Source: Adiantum capillus-veneris (lineage: Eukaryota; Streptophyta; Polypodiopsida; Polypodiales; Pteridaceae). From it: a stretch of 64,000 bases of DNA. Under the pieces are notes generated by a model. That model saw only the letters and a program-made list of their open reading frames with translations, did no database searches and was not told the DNA's origin. Each line of letters opens with the position of its first letter. Within the stretch, counting starts at the first letter, position 1. The position numbers and the translations under genes are program-made. Of the stretch, positions 1-11,986 are shown one piece after another. The stretch is taken from the NCBI GenBank assembly GCA_014529385.2, contig CM043958.1:122728817-122792816 (forward strand), read 5' to 3'.

Positions 1-3000
1 ACTTTGGCGGGTTAGCTAGTTGGCCTACACACACCACACCTTTGCTTGCCACCCAAATATGAAATCCACTCAAATTTGGCTTTGGAACACTATCATTTCC
101 ACAAGAGGCAGTCCCTCATGTATTCTCGAGCTCAAAAGAGACACAAAAACCCCCAAGCCCTTAAAAAGGGTGCAGTCTCACGTGCATACAAGTTCCCAGC
201 TCCTCTTGTCTCCAACCTTATCAAGGGTTGCTTCTCTGGAAGACCACCCAAAGGCAGTTTCCCATTTCAAGGGGTTTCAAAGGCATACAATCCTCAAGCT
301 ATATTTACCTCAATGCCAAAAGTAGCACTCATAGGAGTGCAATTTTTTAGAGATTCAATAGTAAATTTGAAGAGATTTCTGTCTCTTCAATTAAGCTTTA
401 AAGACCTTCAAAGAGGCTTCTCTCAAATCATTAAGGAAAGGAGGGAAAAACTCTCTCTTTCTTACTTTTATTCTTTTCACTCTTCCTAAGAGCTTTAAAA
501 TTAACAAATTTTTGCATCCCAAGGCACAATTGTTGTAAGATATGCCATATTTCTCATTTGGGGAGATGATATCATTGTAGCGTGCTCATGAAGAGGCTAA
601 ACACTGGCATTAGCACACCACTAATATCAAAGACCCCTCTACTTGCATTATGGGCAATAAGGAAATCAGAAATCCAATAAGGAATCCAATGGACGAGAAT
701 GTTTTGCATCGTCACCATCATTGTTAATGGATCACCACGACGGATGTCTATAGCATAGCGATCTGGCACTAACATAATGTCAACACTCAGGGAAGTGACT
801 CGGGTGGAACACGGAGACTCTTTGAGATCGTCAATCTCAAGAAGTGAACCTTAACAAGCAATCACACTAGCTCAACAAGCAAACCAACACTCAATGATTA
901 GGGAAATCTTCTTATGTCCTTTCTCATAGCTCTAGGTCATCATGCCATTTCGGCACTCGAATGGACTCAAAATGTATCGAAACTTTAGGAGAAGGTCTAG
1001 GACACCTAGGGGCACTATCCTACCAGCTCTGATTGCAATGTCATTACTCTAAAAGTACAAGGGGAGGCTTGTTGGGTATGTGGTCTTTTGCCTATGCCAC
1101 AACATGTTGGTGTGTACCATCTCCAATCTAGTCATCATCAAGTCAACAAGAAACCATGTGATATCATGTGGACTTAGGTGAGTTGCACAAGGAGCCAAAA
1201 GAGTGCCCTTTGGGAAGGTTGATTCTTGCCATTTGGGAGATGTCTCTTGGACCTTTAGAGACGCACCTAGTTTGTTACTTGTATAAGGAGCCACAATTTG
1301 TACATACACTTGTGTTGTTTATCGTTCATTTCATAATCAAGTATAGTAACTAATATTCTACTGTGGGTATTGTCTGATTGGTCTCTCTAAATGCTACACT
1401 AGTCATGCCACCTTAACCTGAACCTCTCAGAAATAACAAGGGAGGCACTCATGATTAAAAGAGGCATTTATTGAACACGAGAGATAATCATAAACTGATT
1501 AGAAATACATTCTTTATACGAGAGCACAAAGGAGCACTATTTACAGCCTTGAACTAGGCATTTATGGCTAGTATAAGTTTGTTGTGTGACTTAATCAGAG
1601 TGCACAAAACAACTTAGGCTCAATCTATTAGGCCTTAGGATGCTTACATATGTTCCATGTGCTGTACCATGAAACAAGGTAAGTGCATTATTACTATATG
1701 CACAATGCTATAGTTGCAAAGCTCTTGAAAAAAAAAAAGGATATTGGTGGCAAATAATAAGGCTTATACAACACAAATAATTAAGGAGAATCAATTAGCA
1801 GACAATCATGGAAGCAATAAGTTGATATTTCAACAATGCATAGAGGGCTAGATCTCTTGAGAACAACCCTCCTAGAAAAGACCTTGTATTAAATCTCTAA
1901 TCAAAGAGTTTAAACATATATAATGAGCACATCTTTGATGTAGTTTTGAGTAGGAAGGCTCATAACTTTATGATATGATAGCAAAGTTGCATAACATCTT
2001 CTTCAAGGAACTATTCTAGGTTCTTTTTCTGAGAGATTTAAGGCTATGAGAGCCATGTTCTCTTACTTCCTGACTTCTTACCGCTTCGCTTTGCTTCGCT
2101 GCCGACATCAACCTTTTTCGCAATTATTTTGATAACAAAAGCCTTGTCAAAGTTCCTAAAGGCTAATTTATATTGAACTTTTTTGTTGTTGTTGTCAAGT
2201 TTCTAGCACTTTAGAGCCTAGCAATGCCATTTTTGTTGGATGCTTTGCTCTACCTCGTAACAAACTTCACTATGCTAGATATGTGAATATATGCAGAGAT
2301 GGCATGGGAGGCATAATTTTCACCTTTCCTTCACAAAAAAACAAAGCTTCTTGTTTCATTGAGTAGCCATAATTGTAGTTTTTTTTGTCTTTTTCTACTT
2401 GAAAAAATGTTTTTAATTTCTCTTTGAGAATCTTCAACTTTCAAGGCATAAACCTTTAGGTGGTGTTTTCAATTGTCTCTCAGACAACAGTTCTCTACAC
2501 TTACTCTTACTTCTAACGATTTCTAAAACTTTCTATTTATTCTTAATTGTGAGTTACACTATTGAGATATATATATTTTTTCAATAAGAAATAACTTTCT
2601 TTTAATAAGAAATAACTTTCTTTTTTCTACTTTCTGGTAAGGTGGCCCCCATGGAAAGCTCTTCGTTGTTGCCTATAATTTATGTAGAATTCTTTTGAGC
2701 TAAAATGAGTATGTGTCAACGATTTTTTAAAAAAATCACTGTAACATGAATCTGAAAAGATCCCTTGAGGGGGGGCCGTATCGTAGTGAGGCAGCCCACC
2801 CAGGGTGCATTTAGGAGAGGAAAAGTCAAGGGCGTGCACAGGCAGGGCATGTGGTAGAGCAACATGTATGATGGAAGGAAAGACACCAAATTTATTTTTT
2901 AATTGTAGATTGATTACGGGCAGGCATAGGAGTTCTCTCGATGAGTTGGCTTAGCTCATAGAACTCCTTCGCATCCCGCAAGTTGTGAGTTTGATTTATG

Positions 3001-3776
3001 TGTGCTGCAAGTATATGCCAAGTGCACTCTTAGAAGTAGAATCTTCAAAGATTCCAAAGATTCTGCTTAATAAAATTGAGAACTTGCCACTGTGGTAGTA
3101 GGTGTGCTACCACCTACTTGAAAGTGTCCTACTTGAATAATTGATTCCTTTGTTAGTGTGATAGACTTTAGTGAAAGGGAAGCAAAGTGTGCCATTTCCA
3201 CTCACTTTTGCCATTTTAACCACTACAATTTTCATGAACCTTTTTTGCACTAGACACAATGCGTTGAATAATTGGTGGCATCACTTTTATTAGTGCTACA
3301 CTTTACACTTTGGGGGAAAAAAAAAGTTAATGTTCATATGTTGATTGATTGGCTAAATCAAATGAAGAGTGTGCTTGATTTGTGAAGAAATAAAGGGTTT
3401 TACGATAGACTTTAAATGTGCAATGTTTAAAAATATATGTAAAGATTTTTGAGGTGGCAAGCTTCGCAGAAATTACTCAAGAAAGCAAAGTGCTAACATG
3501 GACGCTTGGGCGCAAGCAACACTCGAAGGATTGGTTTAGGACTACTTGTGCCTTGTTGTCAGTAGATGGAATGACTAGGACGGGGGAAAATCTTGGCCAT
3601 CGGTAAATAAAAGATCTCATAAGGACAAGTTTATGGACCTTGTGTATCGAGGAGGAGGGAGCGGGTTGGTGGAGGTGGCTGCCCTGATAGCCGATGTCAT
3701 GGCTCAACAAGAGCATGACAAGACCTTGTAATTTTTTGGGCTGTTCAATATAATTCACACACAATTGTGAATTTTG

Positions 3777-3810
3777 CTAAATATATATATATATATATAT
3801 ATGTGTGTGT
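3777..3810. repeat. (AT)n(GT)n microsatellite
   Basis: A run of alternating AT dinucleotides passes directly into a short GT run. Confidence 0.9.
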
Positions 3811-5033
3811 AAAGATGCCCTCATAGCAATGGTACATCATAGCATCTTAGTTCATCCAATTGGAATCCTAACCCTACAATTATTGGCCTGTGTCAAAGTT
3901 TTAGAAAAAGATCACTTGCAATAGTAAAAAGTAGTTAATAACTTAATTGTCCTTTGCCTATTTTTCTTAGACCATCTTATAAATAGAGTTGTATTAAAAA
4001 GTAGAGCTGTATAAAGACAATCTCCTTATTACATTGCCTTTTTGCTCTCTCTTCATGGTTTTGACTCGTTGGTTTCCGAGTGTTGAGAGCTCAAAGTCCC
4101 TTCATTAGTGCCCACCCTTAAGAGTCAATCCTTATATAGTGGAATGAATCCCTTTCATTGAAAAGGAAGATTCCCACATTGCATGCCACATGTGCCTTCT
4201 ATGTGATAGTGTGATGCTTGAAGTTTACAAACTGTTGTTGACAAGGATGAGCGTCTTGCATCGTTCGTTAAAATACATCACTAATTTCAACTTGACACAG
4301 TGCAAAATGCACTTTGGGACATTGCCAGGTGATGGAAATCTTAATCGCTAATCGAACGATCACAAAATGTGTATCCTTTTCCTTGGAGAATTCAAAATGA
4401 GTTGCATTATTGAGGGCCTCAAGTTGGACAAGAATTTTGAAGTCTTGTGACATCTGTGTGTTTCCCTTAATGGGTCTTAACAAAGATCTAATCAATACGA
4501 TCTAAAATAATACATCATGTAATGGAGCTACTGGACAATAAGTGAATTTCATACTATTCTTTGAAATATTGTTTTTAGGACAAGTAAATTTGATAATTAA
4601 AAATCAAAATTTATAGAGATTTTAATTTATTCACTAGAATCCACAACAACATGCACAAATTTGGCCTTGTCTATAAGAACTGCAACTTTTGCAGGACAAA
4701 TGGATATATGTAAACACTATTCATGCCTTTCTCTTTGAAATCTTTTGTTATTTTTGCACTCATTTTTAGTTTTCCTTTTATAAACATAAGTGACAGGATC
4801 ACGGTGGCTTTCTAAAGCAATAAGAAAATGATAAAATCATTAGGTTGAGTTTTACTAGAATTATATAAGATAAAGTATTGTTCAAGAATATCTCTTTTAT
4901 TAAAGGACCGAGTTTCCTCCTTGTAAAAAAGCAAATCGAAAAGAATAGTCGAATTTTTGAATTTGCAAGATTTTTGAACCAAGTTCTCACATATTTCACC
5001 ATTTTTTTCCCTTTACCATGGTTTGTTCGTTTA

Positions 5034-5098
5034 GTGTGTGTGTATGTGTGTGTATATATATATATATATATAGTGTGTATGTGTATGTATATATATAG
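5034..5098. repeat. Mixed (TG)n/(TA)n microsatellite
   Basis: Alternating purine-pyrimidine DNA with two TG-rich and two TA-rich blocks. Confidence 0.85.
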
Positions 5099-6699
5099 AA
5101 TTTATTAGAATTATGAAAGGTGAAGCTTCACTTTAGCGTTCTAAAAGAATAGAATGCAAGTGAAGTCAAGAAGTCGTGTAAGGATGTGAAATGAAAGGTC
5201 AAATAGAAAGATTCAATTAATATTTTAAAAAAAAAACATTTAAAGCAAGTCTCCTGAAAGAAAACAATGAAAATAATGAAAGTATGTCTAACCCAACTCA
5301 ACCTTTGAACGTGAATAAGACTCTGTGTTCCTATACTTCAAGCTAAGTTCCTATACTTCAAGCTAAGTAAAGTCAAGTGGCCGTTTCACAAACATTAAAG
5401 TGAAGGGACATTTTCACAAACATTGAGTCATGACCTATGCTTACTATCCAATAGATTCACATTGGAATCCCAACACCTTGAAACATGGTAAGGTCTTAGG
5501 ATCAATCCTTGCATATCCTCGGTTATTGTCATCGATAAGAAATTTGACAAGGAGGATTCATTGCCAGGGAGCATTTTTTCTCAAGAAGGGGCGCAAAATT
5601 GGTGATCTTCTTTTTTTTTTTAGCACTTAAACATTCTTTTGAGCTTTTATGGGCATGTGCAAAAAATGTGAGCATGTAGCATAAACTTGCGAGCAGTGAT
5701 TGACAATCCATTGACTACATGCTCTTATTGAATATTATTATAAACCACTATATATTCCTATATTGAATACCTTACCTAGTATAACAGAGGGCTCAAATCA
5801 TAAAAAACTTAGGGGAAATTACCAAAATATCTCTATAATTTGTGGAAATTCCCAAAATACCCTTCAAATTTCAAAAATTCCCAATATACCCCTCATATTT
5901 TGTCATAAATTCCCAAAATGCCCTTCAAATTTTCCAAATTTACTGGTTGTGAGAGTAAATTTATCCAAAGATTAAAAAAATTGTAGCTTTTCATAAGAAG
6001 ACTAATTGTCTATGAACACAAAATACTAAAACTAGAATTTGAGTTGGTTATGTAGGCTTTGGAGATGAATTGCTTCATTATTTTTAGACATAATTATCTT
6101 TTTTTGGGAGGTAATTTGTGACAAATTACATGCTAAGCACTAAAAAATGGATATACATTGTCAAAAAAGAATAAAGATTAGGAAATTGTGAACAATCCAG
6201 ATAAAATAGATACAAGGGTATTTTGAGAATTTTTGAAGAAACTACCGAGCACTGACAAACCAAGTGTCTACATACTCTTATAAACCCTTGAATACCTCAC
6301 CCTAGTATGAAAGAGGCTCCATAGCAATACCATCAATGCAATTAACTCCATACAGATACAACTCATGTCATAACAAATCACATCAACTAGCAAATTGCAT
6401 AACCACATCAAGTCAAGTTGACCCCATCGCAATACAATGAGAGATCCCCTAATATCAAAAAGATATCTAGATGTCTTGCAAGCATGACTACACAACGTCT
6501 AGGTCATTCTCTGCGCCTAAATAATGATGGTGGACATCATGACAAACTTGTCCAAGCGAACTGCATTTTGTAAACACATCGACTATGCAATTGTGCTCAC
6601 ACGTGAATATCTCCACTAGCAATCTGCAAAGTTAAAGAAGACCTTTGTATTGACAAAATAAAGAATGATTTCTCATTTGTTGAATAATGAAAATGCTTA

Positions 6700-8923
6700 C
6701 ATACCTATAGAAGCGTGGAGACCGCTCGGCCCCACCACGTATGTGCCTCCCTAAAATGACATTGGAACCGATACGAAATGGCTGCCCACACACATCCTCT
6801 CCAATGCTCTATCCATCCACAAAATTGCACACCCTTTGCAATGGTATATACCCAACACAAGGTTTTTCACCTACAAGAGATAAGATCTTATCATTTGTAT
6901 AGCAGCAAAGAGAAGCAACAACTAAAATTTTCTTGACAGCTCACATGCTTGCCATCATCATTCAAGTATCTCAAATCAGCCATAAGTGTCATAGTCTAAT
7001 GTAGAGTGAACTTTGCCTCCCGTGCTCGGACATGCACTTGAGGAAAAAGGTCAACCAAGGACCATGATATAGACCAACCCTCATCCACAGTGTAGCTCCT
7101 CATAAGCTCTGTTGGCTTCAAAGTAACTTTGCCAGGAATTGGTTCCATGAAGGCATGGCCGCATGCCTCTCTCCAAGATAGGATAAGGAGCCAAGGACCT
7201 TGAAAATAGTTGTCCAACTTGACCACCAATAGAAGGAAAATCAATCACATATGAAAAGGCAATGCAGCAAGCCTATTGGATACTACTACAACTTTATCAT
7301 AAAAAATCATTCATTTTGGATTGATATGCAACTTGCCTTGCAAACAAGAAAAATCACATATAAGACTACTCTCTACAATAGCATGCTCCTTTTCTCTCTT
7401 TTTTTTTTGGTTCTATGTCTTACCTTGCTTATCAAAATTGCATTTTGTTCAAAGCTCTCGCTATAAAGAGGTCGTGCTACTCCTACTAGCTGAACCAACC
7501 TCTTCTAATGGAATGTTTAGAGGAGGGGTCCTCCCCGACTCTGAAGTGGAGGGGTTTGGCACTTGGCGTAATGGTGAGTCAATGAAGCATGGCCCTCACC
7601 ATGATCTTGTTGCCATGTTGCACCAAATCACGCTCAAACTCTGCATATATAGAAACCATGTTTAGAAGTTAAGCTCCGATGTCAAAAACTAACCTAGATT
7701 GTTAGAGGTTATCTTCCCACACCTTGGCCTCCCTTGTCAAAAGCCTTCCAAGTGGATAATCAAGCCACCACCAAGGACATTGGACTTGCTCCAACTCGAT
7801 AACTTCACAGTTCTTCCATGATGCCGAGAATATATCATGGTCTCCACCCATCATAGTCCATGACCTCGTGGGTAGTGGCATCTCCTCTATCACTCCATCT
7901 CTAATGAGTTGTCTAATCCATCAGCAATGCAAATAAAAAATGCATGCAAGGACTAACTGTCACTAAAAAGAGATTTGTGGTTGAGCAAGGTTGTATGTTC
8001 GTACCTATAAACCAACCATTGAGAAGTAAGGTCTATTTCAAGGAGCTTTTTGACAGCCTTCTTAGCTCAAGCTCTTGCCACATTTCATGGAAATCCCACT
8101 CATGATGTGCAATCAATGTTGCTCAGTGACATACCTAATAGCCGAGTAGAAATTAATCCAATCTTGCATTTGTCAGCAAGAATTACCTAATAGCCGAGTA
8201 GAAATTAATCCAATCTTGCATTTTGAGTACACTTACTTGGATAAACCTAGAGGCATCTTCTCCACCATGGCTTCCCCATTGGACATTGTAAACTCCCAAT
8301 AGAACTCATTACAGGTGTGTATAACAACATGTGGTGGGCCATGTTATCTTTGGGTTTGCATGTGACAAGTATTTGTGAGATCTCCTACTTTTTGGCAAGT
8401 AAATATCTGCATTTAACAAAATAATACAAGCCCCCAAGGCATTGCAGTAAAAATCTTACCTCTAAGCACTTAGACTTGCAAGTGCAAGGATATACAACCT
8501 CTCTTTGGTGAGTACTATAGATCCCTTCTTGGACCAATCATACCTGTATAGGATTTGAAAGAAGGCAGCACCATTTGCAGGGTTTGCAATTGACAACATT
8601 TTGTAGGCATGATCCATAACCATCTCAAAATCTATCCGCTTCCTCACATCATCCTCAAGCTGTTCCATGATGGAAGTCTTGTCCTCTTGGCCAAACTTTT
8701 GGAAGAGGAAAATTGCTTGGACTATGTTGAAACCACGTTGTGACAAGTTTTGGCGAAATGATGCGGGCAACCCCAAAGTCTTTGAGAGGTTTTTTTTGAT
8801 CATTTTGGACCCTTGGATGTAAATAAAGCATGCTTGTACAAAGTGTACAAAGGCGGTGTACGCTAGTCGTCTACGCATGCGGGCCAGTTGTGCGGGGTAC
8901 ATAGTTTTGCTGTTTTTGTACAT
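6700..8923 (-). pseudogene. Unrecognised multi-exon gene or gene relic
   Basis: Several minus-strand blocks look coding and are joined by plausible introns. The first and longest (8923 down to 8460) encodes about 154 residues, including FQILYRYDW near its end, and is followed by a GGTAAG donor. A second block ends PLGLSK at 8237 with a GTAAGT donor. A third (about 7905 to 7703) contains CPWWWLDYPLGRLL, a fourth (about 7244 to 6930) contains LVDLFPQVHVRAREAKF, and a fifth (about 6870 to 6705) contains GQPFRIGSNVILGRH. The first block has an in-frame TAG two codons before its donor, and the other blocks carry occasional stops, so the locus is probably broken. I do not recognise the family. A transposon-encoded protein is as possible as a host gene. 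Confidence 0.33.
8133..8220. repeat. Tandem duplication, period 52 bp
   Basis: A 36-bp stretch beginning ACCTAATAGCCGAGTAG occurs at 8133 and again at 8185 with essentially no change. It lies between two exon-like blocks of the minus-strand gene relic. Confidence 0.85.
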
Positions 8924-9102
8924 AGAAGTGTTGAGACTTCAAAGAGGGAGTAAGTTCTTAAAAATATGAAGAAAAACTGAAATTTTATTAGCTTGGGATC
9001 CTGAGTGAGTGGGAGTTTTTAGCTGTGAAGAAGGAAGCCTATGTTGCTGCAACCTGTGGTGAAGGGTGGGGGTTTTGATGTAGGGGTGCCCCTCTTGCCT
9101 AG

Positions 9103-9652
9103 TGTGGTGAGTTGAGTGATTGAGAGTGTTTTTCTTCTCAATGGGCTGATGAAAGTGGGTGCTTAGCTCTACATATTGACCTCTCTTCATCTTGGTTTGA
9201 GTTATGTCAATCATGTTGTGTGTGTGCAGTTCCCTATGGTGCAACTAGTCAAGGGTAGACTATGCGTTGCAATCCCCTGCTTGTACAAATGTAAAAGGAA
9301 AAAGTTTTCCCTAATTTTTCCGTCATCTTTTTAAAGTCTTTTTACTAAACTTTGCGGGTTTTCAAATTGAGCTTGATTTGGATAGGTGTGATCAAACTAT
9401 GTGTATATATGGGAGTGCCTATGGAGTCTCTACTAGCACATGGAAGGGCGTTTGAAAAGAAGTGAAGCCTTTGGTTTTATAAGAAAAAGTGCAAAGATTT
9501 TCACAGTTTTTTCAAAGTTGTAGTGGTGTAGAGGGAAGCTAGTCGAGGTTGAGTGAGGATTAGCCCATATTATCTCAAGAGATCCATTCTCTTCATCCTC
9601 TTTTCTTCATGTTGGTTTGAGGTGTTGTAGAAGCTAGCCCCCCAATCCTTTA
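9103..9652 (+). repeat. 5' LTR of the gag-only element
   Basis: It matches 11368-11986 over its length, beginning TGTGGTGAG and ending near CCAATCCTTTA (CCAATCCTTCA in the 3' copy). A TATATATGG box at 9404-9412 is conserved in both copies and is a plausible promoter. The exact start is uncertain by a few bases because CCTAG precedes both copies. Confidence 0.7.
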
Positions 9653-9659
9653 TATAAAC

Positions 9660-9676
9660 TGGTGCCCCCAATGAGG
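9660..9676 (+). other. Candidate primer binding site
   Basis: TGGTGCCCCCAATGAGG follows the 5' LTR by seven bases. It starts with the TGG expected opposite a tRNA CCA end. I cannot match it to a particular tRNA with certainty. Confidence 0.35.
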
Positions 9677-11342
9677 ATCTATTTTGGCTCTCCTGTTGAG
9701 ACTTTCCCTGGAGTCAAGCTCAACCTTCTATTTGTAATCATGAATTCTCCAAGGTTTACAGGTGAAGACCCAAGAAGGTTCTTGAGACAGGTACAATTGC
9801 AATGTTTACTAATAGGGAATGATTGTGAAGCCAAATGGTTGTGTATGATTTCTCTCATGCTTGAGGGTGATGTATATGTGTGGTATAAGAGCTTGCATGC
9901 AGAGGATAAGAGTCGTTGGTCACTGTTGGAAGCAATATTTCTTCAAAGATATGTAGTGATGCAAACTCCAAATGAAGCTTGGTAAAGGATGAAGAGGTTA
10001 GCTATGTGTGAAGATGAGTTTGTTTTGTGCTTTTGAAAGAGGTTCAATGATGTATGGATGCAATGGGAAAAGTGTGTGAAGCATTCTAAAGTGATATCAG
10101 TGAATGAGTTACATGGTACACACATGCAATTTGAGAGGTTTAAAATTTTGATAAGCAAGTTGAAACCTACCTTGCATTCACATGTGGAATTGAAGAATCC
10201 AGAAATCATGAAAGAAGCATTACATGCTTCCTATAACAAAGAGAGGAAGATAAGGTTTACTGAAGGTTTGAATGGGCCACCAAAGATAGAGGATATGCAC
10301 TTGGTTGATTTATTGTATGGAGCTGTTGAAAATGATCATGCACTTGATAAGCCGCTTGCTGTTGATGATGAGGAAACAAAGCATGCAAATGTAGTAGCAT
10401 GTGATCATGTGGAAGAAAATGACATGCATGTGGTGAATGCTTATGATGTAGACATAAATGATTCTATGGGTTCTCCTCTTGATGTTGTAGATGCTGATTT
10501 TTGTGCTTTGGAAAATGGTTTGAATCGCATGGGTAAGAGTGATGTTGATATGGATGGAGATTATGTGTCTACATATGGCTTATTTGATGAGAATGCTTTG
10601 GTATGCAAAGTTGTGGGAACATGTACAATGGATGATGTATGTGATCTGGGTTCTATAGACTCTCCTCTTAAGGATGAGGATGCTGATGTGGTTGAGTTTT
10701 TTCATGGTCTACAAGACTCTCATGCTACTCTTGTGGTTGATGATGAAGACTATGCCTCTACTTATGGGTTGTTTGGTGAGTTGCCTATGGCTGCCAAATG
10801 ATGATGTAAATGCTGTTGGTGATTTGTCTTATCACTTGGATGCTAATGATGCCACTATGGATTCATTTAATGTCACCAAAGAACCCATTGGTGAGGATGT
10901 GGTGGCTGATATCAAAGACTATGTATCCTCTTGTGGTTTGTTCAATGACCTGCTAGTTTCTCCAAGATCCCACTTTGATGAAGAGAGCATTTGTTTTGAC
11001 TTTATGCAAGAAAAGGAAGAGCTTGATTGCCTTGAAAAATCTGATCTTGTGGATGATCATGTGCCTCTCATGTTTGACTTTGAGATCCCAATAAAGAATA
11101 AAGATTGTATGGTTGATAGTACTGCTTATGATGATAAGCTGCAGGATCTTGATGAGAGTTTGGCTCTAGCTATAACAAGAAAGATTCTCATGCAAATTGA
11201 AATGCTTGAAGAATTTTTTTATGCTTATGATAAGAAGAATTTGGATGTTCTTAAAGCATATCTTGTGATGTATGTAAAACATGTTTCTTCTTGTGGTGCT
11301 AGTACTTTATGGGAGATGAGTAATTTTGATCAAGATAGTTAA
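9662..11342 (+). pseudogene. gag: Gag polyprotein, interrupted
   Basis: The first 107 codons (9662-9985) carry a retrotransposon capsid motif: FTGEDPRRFL, then LMLEGDVYVWYKSL, then a leucine-rich stretch. The frame stops at TAA (9983-9985) and at a TGA about 50 bases on, then continues from 10058 to 10801. A frameshift near 10,800 moves it into another frame that runs to 11342. The C-terminal half is strongly acidic and contains three copies of a short motif, DYVSTYGLF, DYASTYGLF and DYVSSCGLF, spaced about 60 residues apart. No zinc knuckle or protease is present. The family is known to form the particle that packages element RNA; the acidic repeat region has no function I can name. Confidence 0.68.
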
Positions 11343-11367
11343 GAGTGGTATGAGCATGACAACCTAG

Positions 11368-11986
11368 TGTGGTGAGTTGAGAGTGTGTCTCTCCTCAATG
11401 GGCTGATGAAAGTGGGTTCTGATCTTTGCACATTGACCTCTCTTCATCTTGGTTTGAGGTATGGCAGCCATGTTGTGTGTGTCCAGTTCCCTATGGTGCA
11501 GCTAGTCAAGCGTAGACTATGCGCTGCAATCCCTTGCTTGTACATATGCAAGAGGGAAAAGTTTCCCCCAAGTTTTTCCATCACTTTTTTTAGTTTTTGT
11601 TGTTGAGATTTGTGGGTTTTAAAATAGAGCTTGATTTGGATGGGTTTTGGTACTATGTGTATATATGGGAGCGCCTACAGAGTCTCTACTAGCACATGCA
11701 TGGGCGTTTGAAAAGAAGTGAAGCCCTTGGTTTTATAAGCAAAAGTGCAGAGATTTTCACATTTTTTTCTTCACTTTTTTCCTTGGTGTTTTTGATCCCT
11801 TTTCTTCCTTTGATGCATCCAAGTAGTAGCGGCGTAGAGGGAAGCTAGTCGAGGTTGAATATGAGTGAGGCTATCAAAATTTGTGAGTGAGGATTAGCTC
11901 GTATTATCTCAAGAGAGCCATTCTCTTTATCCTCTTTTCTTCGTGTTGGTTGGAGCTGTTGAAGAGGCTAGATTCCCAATCCTTCA
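11368..11986 (+). repeat. 3' LTR of the gag-only element
   Basis: It is the direct repeat partner of 9103-9652, ending CCAATCCTTCA. The shared TATATATGG box is at 11661-11669. No convincing polypurine tract precedes it. Confidence 0.7.

Larger units (their letters stand above)
1..6700. other. AT-rich intergenic DNA, no gene seen
   Basis: Only short, unrelated open frames of about 60 to 150 codons occur here on both strands. None has a recognisable domain or a chain of splice-like junctions. Small local duplications are present: a 20-bp direct repeat at about 5329-5369, and three degenerate copies of a CCCTTCAAATTT-like unit near 5830-5940. I see no LTRs, terminal inverted repeats or RNA gene. 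Old, unrecognisable transposon DNA is the likely source. Confidence 0.6.
9103..11986 (+). mobile_element. Small LTR retrotransposon with only a gag gene
   Basis: Two direct repeats (9103-9652 and 11368-11986) flank a single gag-like coding region. No protease, reverse transcriptase, RNase H or integrase lies between them, so the element is non-autonomous, in the manner of terminal-repeat elements carrying only gag (TR-GAG). No target-site duplication was found, and the gag frame is interrupted, so this is an old copy. The repeats have clearly diverged: the 3' copy holds about 70 bp more, around 11,760-11,880. Confidence 0.72.

Noticed and set aside
46-489. A 147-codon open frame at the window start
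   Set aside because: It has no recognisable domain, its overlapping frames are equally open, and its composition matches the surrounding AT-rich DNA.
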